From contig JAIXMP010000001.1 in assembly GCA_025677815.1 (NCBI GenBank), forward strand, positions 310,001 to 374,000: a DNA stretch of 64,000 bases. The letters run 5' to 3'. Position numbers and translations under genes: made by a program. Positions 37,067 through 50,339 of this stretch are shown here, one piece after another. The notes under the pieces were generated by a model. That model saw nothing but the letters and a program-made list of their open reading frames with translations. It ran no database searches and was not told the DNA's origin. This DNA is from Phascolomyces articulosus (lineage: Eukaryota; Mucoromycota; Mucoromycetes; Mucorales; Lichtheimiaceae). How positions within the stretch are numbered: position 1 is the stretch's first letter; every line of letters begins with the position of its first letter.

Positions 37067-38439
37067 ATGTCGAATCAGGCTCAACAATTAGCTGCTTTAC
37101 GAGACCAACTCAAAAATGAAATGAGTTTAGCATCACCCAACTTGAATAAATTAAACGAATTACTCGCTCGATCCAAAGTATTTATCTAACTTCTTCCTGT
37201 ATATAATATTAAATAAAGAATGCATATAACTCATTAAAAACCTACGTGTTTTTTTATTATAGATTGCATTTATTCAACTCGGCGTTTTCACACCTGATGT
37301 GAAAAATGTTAATGTGGATCTTATGGTGACTGCACGTATGTTTTATTTCTATTATAGATTAAAAACTTGAAGCGAATCACTTTCCCAATGACTCATTTTT
37401 AATTATTTATTATTCAATATAGGTGATATTCTCGAAGTAGGTGCCTATTATAGTGTACGAGCTAAGGATATCGAATCATTTGAACGTTATATTTCACAAC
37501 TGAATACTTACTATCATGATTTGTCGTAAGTTTTATTTCTTTATCATTTTGGAAAGAGTCGTGAGTTATGTTACTATGCAACATACCGACGCGTCCATGA
37601 CCTAACAGCAACTATAACCATTGGCTATGATTTTAGAACCCAATTGCCACCCTCGCAACAAATGTACCCTTTGATTGCTCTTAATTTACTTCGATTGTTG
37701 TCCCAAAACCGATTATCTGATTTCCATACTGCTTTGGAAGCTGTGGATCCTGATCAATTGCAAACCAACCCTTTTATCAAACAAGCTGTTGATCTTGGTA
37801 AGTTGGAAATACAGAAAGGAGCCTGTATTTATCACTGTGAAGAGCGTATGTTATTTTTTTGGGGGGAGGTATATTAATGTATATGCCTATGTAAACAATA
37901 GAGCAATTCTTGATGGAAGGTAGTTATAACAAAGTATGGAGCACACGAAGCACAGTTCAAGGTGAAGAATTCTTGTTCTTTTATGATATCCTGATTAATA
38001 CGATTCGGTAAGTGGAGCATGGAAAAAAGGATGGGATATTGATTTTAGTGATTAGTAAAGAATGATATGTTATTCATGCAAAAATATATTCTGTTATAAA
38101 ATAGAAATGAAATTGCCAGTTGCAGCGAAAAAGCATATGACTCATTGCCATTGCAAGATGCTGGTACCTTATTATTTTTAAAGAATACCAAGGAATTGTT
38201 GGCCTTTGCACAGGAGGTAAGAAAGAAAATTATTTTGCTAATTGTAAAAGGTAAAAAAGGAAGAGGTATAGATCAACTTACGATGGTAATTATGTATATA
38301 TTAGCGAGGTTGGAAGGTACATCCAGGAGAACAAATGATTTACTTTGGATCAGAAGATAATGATGCAGTGGAAATACCTCAAGAACAAATTATTACTCAA
38401 ACTTTGGTATATGCTAGAGAGTTAGAACGTATTGTTTAA
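37067..38439 (+). CDS. rpn12: 26S proteasome regulatory subunit RPN12
   Basis: Seven exons, 37067-37177, 37263-37335, 37423-37525, 37637-37797, 37902-38007, 38105-38216 and 38305-38439, encode 266 aa (yeast Rpn12 is 274). Helical repeats lead to a CSN8/PSMD8-type PCI region; diagnostic segments are [28 protein letters not shown] and a C-terminal [15 protein letters not shown]. Rpn12 is a non-ATPase lid subunit incorporated last in lid assembly. The short leader after ttttttttcttaac and divergence from the WNK kinase (about 750 bases between ATGs) suggest a shared promoter region. Confidence 0.97.
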
Positions 38440-40136
38440 AATTGGGAAACAAAGCCATATATTAAAAAAAATCAACAATATACATCAACCTCATTCAATA
38501 TCCCTCACACAACATCTTTCAGCACTTTACATTGTTTTACTTGGAGAAGAAAGAAAGATATACATAGTATAATTATATTCAAATCAAATCAGCACATCGA
38601 CAAAGAAAGAAACAAAGTTCCTCATCATTTATAAAAACTGCGTTACTTTAAATATTTGGCTCCATTCCATGTGTGTAAAAAAATGCTGGAGACACTGTTA
38701 CATTCTTAATAATTTATCAAATAAATTGATAAATATAAAGTTATGGGATAGCGAATTATAACAATATTGAATCACTTTATTTACATGGGAATGGAAAAAG
38801 AAACATCAAGAGTGGGACAAACATTATTTTTATGTAAATGGAGAATATCATAGGGAATTCTACATGGAAAGGGAAGAAGATCAAATTTTGAAAGACAGTG
38901 AAGGTGATATTATCCTTCATAATGATTATATCTCTTTTTTGTTTGTGGATTTGTACTACTAACCTTGATTCACTCGATGTCTATCACTGCAAGCTACTGT
39001 GCCTTGGTTTAGATAATCGAATGAACTCAACGTTTGTAATCATTGGAGGATGCGCTTAGGAAACATCAAAAGAGTAAAGAGCAATAGTGAACGATAAATC
39101 ATCTACATTCATGCAAGGGTGGATTGAAGTATAATAGTTTATTATAAGAAAAAATATGGATTAGAATCCTGATAATAACATATGTATATATCCATTACTT
39201 GTACTGCCCTTACGGTATTGAGGTTTGTCCATTCAATGTTTTTGACAAAGAGAGACAGCCATAATTTTCTTCAAGTATATTATAGATTTGATCGATCCTG
39301 TTTTATCTCAACATACATAACCAAAAAAGCTGACGATTTTTCTTTGAATCATGTTATTATATATATTCTCGTCATTCTTCTAATCCTTCTCGTTCATACT
39401 GATAATTTCATACATTTTTTAACGCTATGGTACGAAACACAGATTTGAAGAAAATAGGCTCAGAAATGTATCAGGGCGAGCAAAAGAGTATAGTAATTTT
39501 GATATCGTGTATATTCAAAAATAGTTGTGAAAGTTTAATTTTTATAATACAAAATATACAGTCATTTCATTTTTGGAACGACGTTGATTCTGAACATCTA
39601 AACCCTGTAACGATATTAAAATCAATGCTCAATTATGATCAAGGTCTACTGGATAGTCGTGTTGATTTATAATTACATTTTCGAAACTTGTTCTTGCGAC
39701 TTGAGTCTATTTTATTTGCAGAATCAACGTTATCGAAATGCTATTGATGTATTTTGCTGTAGTAGCGCGACTCAAAATCATGTAACATCAAGAAGACATT
39801 GAATAATACTTGTTCTGGTCACTCAAGTATTATGGTTTTCATAACTAGGATCAAAAAGAAAATTAGTTGAAACATCTTGTACGCTTGTGCACATAGAATT
39901 GAGATAAAATACATTCAATTCTAACTCCTTCCAAAGCGATGCATCTTGGAAGGAGTCCCTGATGATTGATGATTGCGCTGGGAATATGGGAAACTTACAC
40001 TGAAAAAGAAAAAAAAAATATTCATTGCCCGAGTCAGAAAAAATGTATTGGGTCTCCCCGAAGGTTAAGGTTTTATGTATCCTTTTCTTTCTTCTCTTCT
40101 CTTTTCTCGGTAAAAAAAAACCAAATATACTCCATC
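38440..40136. other. Intergenic region, RPN12 to ERV14
   Basis: About 1.7 kb with no supported gene. Frames at 39182-39672 are AT-driven. A perfect 10-bp-stem hairpin lies at 39925-39955 (listed separately). The segment 39721-39800 has coding-like composition in a broken frame. Confidence 0.4.
39925..39955. other. Perfect 10-bp hairpin
   Basis: CTCCTTCCAA (39925-39934) and TTGGAAGGAG (39946-39955) form a perfect stem around an 11-base loop, about 180 bases upstream of the ERV14 start. It could be a structured 5' element, a dyad for a DNA-binding protein, or a chance palindrome; its GC content is well above local background. Confidence 0.45.
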
Positions 40137-41020
40137 ATGGTGGGCGAGGCAATGTTATTCTTGTTCGCGGTCGTTATGGCTGCTCTTTTGTTGTTTGCAA
40201 TGGTCTTTTTTGTAAGTTTTCCTTTTTCTTTTTTTTTCTCGTATTCGCGCAAAACGCGTTTTTTTTTTCATAACCTTCATGGTGTTCTAACATGGCCTCT
40301 CTTTATGTATATATAGGTCATCATGTTTTCTGATTTGGAATGTGACTATATTAACCCCATTGATCTTTGCAACAAGCTTAATCAGGTAAGAAATAAAGGT
40401 TGATTCTTTAAGGAAGAAAAAGGAAGAGTAGGAGGAAGATGGTTTACTATGGTCATTGGGAAGTAGTTCTTGCGATGCTAAAGGATATACCGTGAAAAAT
40501 TATTATCCTACCTTCTCCAGTTCGTTTTGCCCGAAATGGCATCCCACGCGTTTTTGTTCTTTATGTTCCTCGTCAATGGTAGTTGGTTAGCTATGTTGTT
40601 GAATTTGCCTCTTGTTGCTTATAACGTTCGAAAGTAAGTCATCGTTTTAATTATAAAATTGATTTATCCTACGATATATATAACCCGAGAATAGGAAGGA
40701 TATTCATGATCTATATACTATCTTTTTTTTAATAGAGTGTTGAATAGCCAACACATGTATGATGCTACTGAGATTTTCCGAACATTATCTATTCATAAGA
40801 AGGAATGTTTTATCAAGGTTGCATTTTACCTTATTGTAAGTTGGATATTTCTTTTTTTTTTTTTTTTTGTAATGGGTTGGGTTGGGTATGTTTTTTTGCA
40901 TGTGATAGACAGAGAAGTACCCTTTTCACTCACAATTTATGGCATCCCAAAACTTTTTTTTAGTGCTTCTTCTACTATTTATACCGCATGATTGTTGCAT
41001 TGATTGCAGCTGATTCATAA
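40137..41020 (+). CDS. erv14: Cornichon/ERV14 ER-export cargo receptor
   Basis: Five exons, 40137-40211, 40317-40385, 40521-40633, 40736-40835 and 40964-41020, encode 137 aa (yeast Erv14 is 138). The first exon is TM1 (MLFLFAVVMAALLLFAMVFF). The second holds the cornichon signature SDLECDYINPIDLC. The last exon is FFYYLYRMIVALIA. Erv14 recruits membrane cargo into COPII vesicles at the ER. Start choice: the ATG at 40137 begins the family-typical MxGEA N-terminus; longer upstream frame sequence is not family-like. Confidence 0.96.
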
Positions 41021-41589
41021 AAGAAGGGTCCAAGATCTATCGATTTTTAATGTATCTATATTATAATATAATTATACACACAACGCACATAAAAGTTTCG
41101 GGGGACGCCAGGAATTCGATGATGGAGCAATATATTATTTGTTTCCAGTAGTAAATATAAATATATAATATAGGGTATCTGTTACCCTTAAAAAAGATGA
41201 AAAATAAAATATATGTACAATATATATAATCAATATGTATCTATATACAAATGGTTGTTATTATCTCAATCAAATAATACAAGGGTGAGGGGGAGAAAGG
41301 TAGAATAATGGTGGACTTGTTATATTACGAAAAATAATTAATCTTATATACAATTACATATTTATCAATATATTTTGCTATGGATTGACTGGATCCAAAT
41401 CTAGTTTTACCTTCATGCTGCCAGTCATGAAGAACCATGAAAATGTTGTACGAGTATAATAAGCCGCCATTGGCCCGGTATTGCAAGTTTGTTATTACCC
41501 ATGTATACAAAGTAAAAAAAAAAAAGTAAATTCCATAAACTTAGTTGGTATTAGAGTACCAAAAAAGGGCAGTATCCATAATATGGCAA

Positions 41590-42115
41590 ACGACAACTAC
41601 TCTGGATAAGCACTTTAGAAAGAGCTGGCATAGGTGGATGGCATGACTCGAATAGTATTGATCCGATTATCTATCTTGACTATCCGCTCACCAGCAGTAA
41701 CACACAATTAAAAAAGGTTTTGGATATTCTGATTCACAAAGTGGATTACATGCCCAACTTTTATCTACCCGTTCATTATCAATTCAAGGATGCGGCTTGA
41801 TCCCTAATTCTTTACTACTCAGCAAAGTCTGGCATTGTATCCGTATTCTTCCTATTACCAAAACTTATCTGAGACAGCTACGTTCGATCATTTATAAATT
41901 CGTCACTCAAAAAGCATATCCACCAGTTAGTTTCGCAACTTGCACCAGATCTCGTAAAGAAGGAGGACATGCGGTTCTTGATACCCTTGTCCAACATCCA
42001 GCACTTCAATTACGATGGGTATTACCTATTTTAGAAGCAACGTCTACAGAAGAATTTAACTCCATATGGGCGTGTTTTTTTTTTTGTAAAAATAAGAAAC
42101 AAAACAAAAACTAAA
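41590..42115 (+). pseudogene. LINE reverse-transcriptase relic (3' fragment)
   Basis: Two frames carry consecutive parts of a non-LTR retrotransposon ORF2. The first (about 41614-41795) contains LERAGIGGWH, LDYPLTSSNTQLKK and a stop. After a shift the second contains GCGLIPNSLLLSKVWHCIRI, FVTQKAYPPVS and GGHAVLDTLVQHPALQLRW, characteristic of the thumb/zf-RVT region of LINEs common in Mucoromycota. The fragment runs into low-complexity sequence at about 42070-42115. It is frameshifted, lacks the endonuclease and palm domains, and is certainly inactive. It lies between the convergent ERV14 and tomosyn genes. Confidence 0.8.
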
Positions 42116-42324
42116 GATTTGTTATTTCTTTTTATTTAGCAAGATTATTATATTCTTATTCAACAAGTTATGCGTATATAACTAATGTGAATACAACGAT
42201 ATATAAATATATATGTATGATGGGAAAATGAAAATGTTAAATGAAGCAAGATGAATATGAGGATAGGGATATAACAAACAAATTACATATAAAAGAGGAT
42301 GATGATGGTAAATATGGTACTTTT

Positions 42325-45300
42325 TTAAAGTTCCCACCATTTTTTACGTGCCTGCCGTTCATTATAATCACGAACAGCTTTAAGGAAATCACCCGATGCT
42401 TGGTTCATATCTTCAAATTTGGTTTCAAGTTCACTTAATCTTTCACCACGTTCATTCATCTTCATGCCAAGTTCTTTAAATACACCACCAACACCACTAC
42501 TTTCTTCTTGTGCTTTGGCTGTATTACTGCCGCCACTACCACCAGCACTTGAACTACTTTGAGCGGCTGCTGCTTTCGCCATGGCAGCCTTTTTCATTGG
42601 ATCTACTCTTGGTTTCTTACCCACTGTAAAAGGCGTCACGTAAAAAAAAGATTAATCACAAGGAGAACAGAAATCGGATAACCATTCTTTTTGTTTTTTT
42701 AAGAAAAACTTACTGATCTTATCAAATTCAGTTACAGTCAACGGACCCTTTTGGAAAGCACTTTGAACTGTATCCAACCATGATTTCTTTGGTTTTTGAG
42801 CAGCTGTTTCTTGAACAGGGTGAGGAGGCATTCTGATACTTGGATTATGAAGTACAACAGCTTCACCATGAGGTCTATATAATTAAAAAGTATTATTTTT
42901 TAATATTCAAAGAGTCAATATTTGTATTTCCATATATCCATGCCTTTCATATAAAAACTCACAGGTTGGTTTGTAATAAAACAAGGTATTGATCCAATTC
43001 GAAAGGGGCAGACCATACTACCATTCGGCCATCTGCACTCAATGACATATCATCTAATCTTCGATTTGCCACAACGTCTGCAGGAAGGGTTATTTTGGCA
43101 ATAGGGTTAAGGTGTGGTAAAGAATAGAAAATGACATTTCCTCCTTGCAAAACGACACATAAACATGTACCGTTACCTAATTTCCCATCCATCAAATATA
43201 AAATTTATAAAATAAACGTTAATCAGTACTTTTTCTTTTTTATGAACAGAATAGTATATCATTTATATTTAAACTACCTTCGTCTGCCTTCATTATTTTA
43301 CTACCAACTATAACATCTTGCTCAGTACAACCTTGAGTACTTTGTAAATCATTTTGGAACAAACGAGTATTATAACCACTAAGGAATGTAGCCACCGATT
43401 TAGTGGAAACAACGACTAAGAAATGAGGATTGGGTTGTTGATTATATTCCCATCGCCCTGCCGTCACTCGTTTACTGCCTGTGTTCGATACGGGACTATT
43501 CAATTCATTGGGTTCTTCGGATGTGGGTATAGGTGGCATATCTTGTTGATTAGGAAGTGGAGGAGGGGGAGTTGATTGAGAATTGGATCGGTTTCGATTT
43601 GCAGATTTAGAGAATTTACGAGTTGTTTTACGTAATAATCCAGCTGCACCACCGCTGTTACTTTTATTGGAAATATCACTCTTGACGCTGGCTGTATCAT
43701 CTTTAGATTGTCTTCCTGAATCTTCTGATTTTCTCGATAATTGTTCACTTGATTTTCTTGGAGGAGGTAATTGATCATCCATGGTGGATGTGGGAGATGA
43801 TCCTTCAGTTATAGTTGCAGGAATGCCTGCTTGAGGTGGGTTTCCATAGATATCAATCATATGAATATCAATAATCGAAGTGGTGGTTGAAGTAGATGGT
43901 ATCAGAATAGGTTGTGATGATGGCACTGTAATATCATGTTGGTATGTAGAACCATTGCTAAGACCAATATACAATTGGGGTACCGTTTGGAATGTTTTTA
44001 CTGTTTTTTTTTTTCGGTTCATTAATTAGCATTCATCTTTCGTGTATTCAATAGGCAAAACTGTCACATACATAATCCAAAAGAAAGAAAACCACTTACA
44101 GTTACTAGGTGAATAAGATGTATAAAGGGCAATTTGATCCACGGATATATCTGATGGGATGACACCAGGAGCGGATTTAACACTCGCTTCTTTACCACCA
44201 CTACCTTCAGTTGAAATGCTGTTGGTATCATTATTATTACTACCAGTTGTAGCAACAGTAGTAGCACCATTATCACCTGTTATTGAAAAGATGAGTCCCA
44301 GTATCACCTAATAAAATAATCCCCACCTTCATTATTTTCATTATAAAAAAAATTCATACCTTTGATATCAAAAGAAAATATAACTTGTCCTAACAGTCTA
44401 TCAATAACAAATGTACGTGCGTTGGATGTGCTAAATGCAAACCTACAAATAATGAGATTATGTACAGTAATTTTTTCTTTGTTAGTTCGTCTTATGAGAA
44501 TGGAAATTCTGGGAAGATAAAAAAATAATGCATACAATGATTTTTCGCCGCTAACCATTTTGGTAATAGTTCCGTCCTCCACAGAAACTTTCATTGTCAG
44601 CGTGAAACCAGATCTCTCGATTGGAATATCCAATAAATCAATTTTCACACCAGGACTCTTCTCTTCTATCAGTGTTGTTGTTGTCTCTGCTTCTGTTGCT
44701 ATCACTTCCGTTTGTTGTTGTTGTTGCTGCTGCGGCGGCGGCGATGATGGTGATGGTTGTGTTGATTCAACAAAGGGATTATTTTCATCATTTGGTGATT
44801 GCTTCAATTCCTTCGGTTGTTCTTGGAGTTGTTGATCAGATTCTCGTTGTGTTGGTGGTGTAGATGATTGTCGTGGAGGAAGTGGAGGTGTAGCTTCAGA
44901 GTGTTGTTGGTGTGCAGTATCATCAGTAGATGCTGGAGGTGGTTGCGACACATCCTCTTCTTCAACATTATTCATATCTTCCAATAACTGCGTAATTTCA
45001 TCCAACGTTTCTTCACAATTGTCAATAAACTTTTGTTGAACATCTGAATGGTGCTGTTGTTGTCCTGCTCCAGGAGATTGTTTTTCTTCTACTGCGTCTG
45101 GTATAAATACTAAAATAGCATTATCCTCCATGGCCAGAAGAATGGTACCTGTATGATGATCAAGTACAACATGCTGAATATTACAATTATTGCTATTGTT
45201 TTTGGATTCGAGAACTTCAGAACAATCAATGGTACGACTAGATAAAGGACGTAATGAAGTATACGAAGCATCCCAGAACCGAAGGGTTGATTTGCCATGG

Positions 45301-46974
45301 ACTGTGAGAAGGAGATCGTTCGATGGGATACGATAAATATGACCATTTCCAGCAATACCACCAGTGAGTGGAAGATAGAGATCACGTCGTTGAGGTACAC
45401 GGGAAGGTGGTGCAATTAATTCTTGGAATACTTTATGTGGTAATTGAGATAAATAATAAGCTTGTTCTACTGGTGGATCCAAAAATTGCAATGCTGGTGG
45501 CAAAACCAAATGGGGATGCCCATGATCTAATCCATAAGCGCGAACAGCTCCATCCGTGCCTACCAACAATAAGCCCAGTGGATTGTGCATACCGAGGAAA
45601 TAAGGTTCGCTGTTAAGTAGAATGAAATCAGACACGTCCACACTGGTCGATAAAATGGTTTGTTTGCGAGCATCCCGTAAATCGCTGGTATCCAAATCAT
45701 ATTCCAAGACATGTAATCCTCGAATATCGGGTAAATCTGATCCACCTGCCACGACCAAAAATGATTTCCGTGCCGTGTCATCCACGTACCATGCCATATT
45801 ATAGATAGGTTCGCATGGACTTTCTTCTGTTGGACTACCAGCATGAAAAACGCGTCGTGCTAATAGTGATTTATGATCATTTCGAGTATCCCAAAGGTGC
45901 ATATATCCATTGTCATAACCGGCCATGAACCGCGTTCCACATGGACTCCATGTCAAACACGTTAATCGAATCTCTTCTTTGGAAGAAGCACGTTGTGGTA
46001 CGATAAAACATTTTTTGATATTTTGATCTCGGATGCTCCATAAAAAGACAGCGGAATCATAGCCGACGAGTACTAAATCTAAATCGGCTGGATGCATTTG
46101 AATTGCAACGACGACGTTATGAGGTGGTGGTGATGGATTTTGTTGCTGATTTTGTTGTTGTTGTTGTTGTTGTTGATCCTCATCCAAACATAAATTGGGT
46201 ATACCATACTCTTCACCAAAAGCACCGGCTTCCATATCAAACATATCGACATTTCCATCGGCAAATCCAATAAATAACCAATCCGTTCCAGTGCAATGTG
46301 CCAAAGAGGTAACGATCGAAGGTGTAGCAACGACATGTCGAGCTCGTTTTGTTTTTAAATCATAGGTAGTAACAATATTTTTCATATCCACAGCAACCAA
46401 TGTAGGTGAACCCGTTTGAAATTGTAAATATTTGATCCTGGTCGCACTACTTAAAGTCAACGATGTTGAAATGCCTTTTCCGAATATCCGGATATATGTA
46501 TCAGGTTCAACACCGCCGCCTTGTATAAATATTTTATTTTATCATAACAATAGAAAGAAAGAAAAAAGTTCAGCATAACGATCGTTTGATATAAATATGT
46601 GTCTGTCTGTCCCTTTTTCTATAAATATTTATATTGTCACTCTTCTTCTTTTCTTAAACATACCAATGGCAAGTAAACCACATACAGGATCATAAGCAAC
46701 AGCACTGACTCGACCGGGAATGCCAAAGCTTGACATCTGTTTTTTTTTATTATTTTCATAAAAGAATAAATGAGTTTTCGAAACCGTTTTAGCGTATATA
46801 GCGCGCGTTTTTTTATTATTATTATGAAGGTACCTTTGAAAGACCAATGTGGGTTGCATCTAACGATTCTGAAAGGGACTTGTCAAGCCGTTTATCTTTT
46901 GCTAGTATAGCTCTTGAAAGAGCATTTTCTTTTGCTTTATGTGCAAATCCCGAGAGTTTGTCAAAGATGGTCAT
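42325..46974 (-). CDS. sro7: Tomosyn/Sro7-like SNARE regulator (Lgl family)
   Basis: Nine exons, 46974-46834, 46736-46664, 46519-44536, 44442-44360, 44276-44100, 44000-43278, 43176-42963, 42874-42714 and 42623-42325, give 1284 aa. WD40 beta-propeller repeats run through the first about 450 residues and resume after disordered inserts (poly-Gln near EDQQQQQQQQ, Pro/Ser/Gln-rich 530-640, Asn/Ser-rich later). The C-terminus is an R-SNARE-like coil: NERGERLSELETKFEDM, with the Arg at the zero-layer position, ending KKWWEL with no membrane anchor. This matches tomosyn/STXBP5 and yeast Sro7/Sro77, which bind the t-SNARE Sec9/SNAP-25 and Rab Sec4 to tune exocytosis. The start at 46974 (MTIFDKLSGFAHKAKENAL) is chosen over an in-frame upstream ATG because it begins the conserved sequence. 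Confidence 0.93.
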
Positions 46975-47439
46975 CGAAGGGAGAGAAAAAAAAGAAGGGA
47001 TTGAAACAGTTAATATGATTTCTTTCTCGGCTAATGGCTCCATTCTTTTTAGCGCTGTTCTAAATAGGGAAAGAGTTTGAATTCTGCAACACAACAAAAA
47101 AGCCCAATTTTGTTATACTCTTTTCGATTTAATATTCGTTGTCTTTTATGTAAACGGATCGAGTCATTTAATAATATGAATAAGGTGGGGTTTCTATGTA
47201 GTAATAAACAGATATCAAACACACAAAAAAAAAGAGGACAATGGCGTATCATTGAAATTTTTTGAAGATCAATAAAATTTTTGTTGGAATATAAAATAAT
47301 ATTCTGCCTTCCAAAGCTAATGACGAGGTATCCTGTTACAAAACAGACATGGACTATTATTATTGTAGTAGGTATTGATTGTTTTAATAAAATTAATAGT
47401 TAGTATAACCGATTCTCCTATACACTACTAACCATGAGA
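46975..47439. other. Promoter region of the tomosyn gene
   Basis: AT-rich DNA between the tomosyn start and the decayed stretch; no separate gene seen. Confidence 0.4.
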
Positions 47440-48240
47440 AACTATTCCTGTAATCCGAATCCATACATCAATCATCCGTTTGAACAGTTTTTTGAACGTT
47501 GTTGTCACCAGACATCATGACATCACATATAAAATCAACAGTATCAGGATGCTTCTTTACAGCGACGAAATACTCAATATGTTACGATACAATTTGGTAA
47601 CTAGATGCCACCAAAAAATATCATTTGTAATGTAAGATGACAGCGTATGTATTGTTCTCAGCAAGATATTATTGTCATCCTCACCGGCATCATTTTCATG
47701 AACAATCACAGATTTGAACACCACCCACTCAATGCTTGTTGCCTGATCCATTATTAAAAACCCTTTCAAGTAAGGTCAAGAAACCAACTCACCATGGTTA
47801 AACTCAAAGCCTCATTATTTACACAGATATAAGACATCCAATAACTCCTTTGTTATATTGCTGATATTGCCAAAGCTGATATGTCGATTGTTGTCTTTTT
47901 GATAAAGCAGACCTATTGATACTGAAATATACAATGGGTCACTGCTACATAATTTTTTTTCTCTTCAACTACTTCATGTTTGTTGATCGATTAAAGAGTT
48001 TTTCAATATACTTAAATGAGGATATGATGGTTTGGATCCATGCCAAGAGTAGTATTTTTTTTATTATAGCTTTCACTCGAGGTATATATGTTTCTCTTTC
48101 TTTCAGGAGTGGTTGATCAATATATTGTAATAAAGTTGAAAGATATATCAACAAAAAAGGTTTGCGATTTCCCCAAATTTTTGGATCCAATATTACAACG
48201 CTCGTGGTAATTTTAATTGTCTATTTTACAGGTCAGAGAT
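47440..48240 (-). pseudogene. Decayed coding stretch of unknown origin
   Basis: Minus-strand frames change register along the block: one with WIQTIISSFKYIEKL, one starting at 47769 with FKSVIVHENDAGEDDN, and a final one with YFVAVKKHPDTVDFICDVMM ending near 47476. Composition is coding-like, but there is no splice site at the frame changes and no start-to-stop gene. No family recognised. Confidence 0.4.
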
Positions 48241-48559
48241 AATGAGTAGGTTAGTAATTTCAAAAAGTAACCTGATAGTGACATGTATCAATGATCTGTA
48301 GGAAATAATTTTTAAGAGCAATCATCATTTATCATGTATGAATAAAGGGTATGACAAAAAGGGCCCAAAACTGCGTGGGATTTTTTTTTCAACTTCTGGA
48401 TGGCACAAAACGATATTTTTAAACTTTTGGTGCATGAGAGCGAATAAAAAGGGAAATCCTATTTCTTATCTCTCTACCTGAGAATTATTATATTTCTACC
48501 TTTCTTCTTTCTTTTTGACTACATAATAACATATAGCAGATAACATATATAATAAACGA

Positions 48560-49889
48560 ATGGTACGCCACAATATTCAACTAAAGACTGAGAACGATAC
48601 AGTAATAATAGATGAAGAAAGTGGTCGATTATTATTATTACTATCCCATCAACCAAAAACATCCAATTCTTCATCGTCCTCTTCTTATAATCCTATAATA
48701 CCTTCTTCTGATGAGCAACGTCCACAGAATAGCAATGTTATCATGACAAGAAGGGCCGTTTTTGGCATGTTTATGATTGCCATGGCATCGCTGGCCGTCT
48801 CTAGTAGTGCTACCTTAGTAAAACTAGGTAGCAAGTTTTTTCCTTCTACACAAATACTTCTTGTTCGTTATTGTTTACAAGCTAGTGTCAGTTGGTATGG
48901 ATGTTATCAATTGGGGATTCATCCATTATCACAAGGAAATGCACGGAAATGGGTTCTCATCCGAGGCATTGTGGGGTCTTTTTCTTCGTTTTTTTGGTAT
49001 TATAGTATCAAAACTTTACCATTGGCTGATGTTACCGGTAAACCGTAGTCACTATAATTTACAGTTGTATTTCGAAAAACTCGCTGATCATGTTTTTTTT
49101 AATTAAAAAAAAAACAGTGATCACAAATATGCATCCTTTGTTTGCGGCAGTGTTTGGTGCATTTATGTTGAACGAACCTTTTGGATGGTTTGAAAGAGCT
49201 TGTATTTTATTATGTATGATTGGTGCTGTTCTTGTCACCAAACCAAGCTTTCTCGACTTTTTGCAGGATCAACATAACAACATATTTATGGACAATAGCA
49301 TGTTAGTGCTATTACAACAGCAAACGATCATTAACGATGATTCAACATCATCGTTACGGACATTAGGTCTTATCTCTGCATTCCTTGGAGCGATATGTTC
49401 TGCTTTTGCCTACGTAAGCGTACGAAAAGCAGGTCCTGATGCCCACTTTTTCAATCATATGTTATCTTTGGCTTTGGCAACAATATTCTTTAGCTTATTT
49501 GATTTTCAAAGCTTTACTTTACCCAATGATGGTTCATTTCATCCCTATGCCATTTTAACTGCCATTGTGTTTTCCGCATTTCTTGGTCAATGTTTATTAA
49601 ATAGAGGGTGTGTTGTTTTTTTCTGAAAATATGTAATAATAATCATTTAACTAACATATTCCCTTTTTATGTACTTACCACATCAACCCATGTCGCTGAA
49701 ATCAGGTTACAGCTTGCTCCTGCAGGACCTGGTACACTTATGTGTGTCAACGAGATGTTTTTTGCTTTCTTGTTCGGTATTTTTATTTTTCATGGATATC
49801 CAGATTATTTAAGTATATTAGGATCGGTCATGATCATTGCTGTCAGTGCAGGATTAGGTTGGGAGAAATGGAAGTCAGGACAATCTTAA
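48560..49889 (+). CDS. EamA/DMT-family transporter (SLC35G-like)
   Basis: Three exons, 48560-49037, 49118-49607 and 49706-49889, encode 383 aa. After a polar N-terminal tail with poly-Leu and poly-Ser (1-65), about ten TM segments form two EamA repeats: the first starts RAVFGMFMIAMASLAVSSSA, the second follows VTNMHPLFAAVFGAFMLNE and resumes at LGLISAFLGAICSAFAYVSV. QLAPAGPGTLM and a final TM (SILGSVMIIAVSAGL) complete it. The family includes drug/metabolite and SLC35G transporters of plasma or Golgi membranes; the substrate is unknown. Introns are short; the first acceptor lies after a poly-A tract (aaaaaaaacag). Confidence 0.92.
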
Positions 49890-50339
49890 ATACACTACAT
49901 AAATCTATATAGATTAAACTTTTCCCAATTACTTTTATCAAATGTATATAAATATATACCCTAATATCATACACACTTGTCTTATAATAGACATTTAGTA
50001 GCACCATTTAAATATTATACCATTAAAAAATATCTACATAAAAAAAAGCTTGGTTATATTTTAGAATGTGGAGGATGAATAATAGTTTACAAGAAAATAT
50101 ATATGAAAAATTAAACATCTATATATGAAATCTTATAATTTTTGTTATATCTAAAATGGTCATTGATGATGTTGTGGAATGCGTAGAGGTAGATGAATTA
50201 AACATAAAGAATAAATTGGAAACAAAAAAAATCCAACTCTTCTTGGACTTTAAAAAATGCGAAAGAGATTTAGGTTGATGAAGGGGATGACATATGGAGG
50301 AGATGTGGAGACGGGTTGTATATTGATATAAATATATTT

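Noticed and set aside
44560..45616. Plus-strand open frames across the tomosyn gene
   Set aside because: Antisense shadows of the long minus-strand exon.
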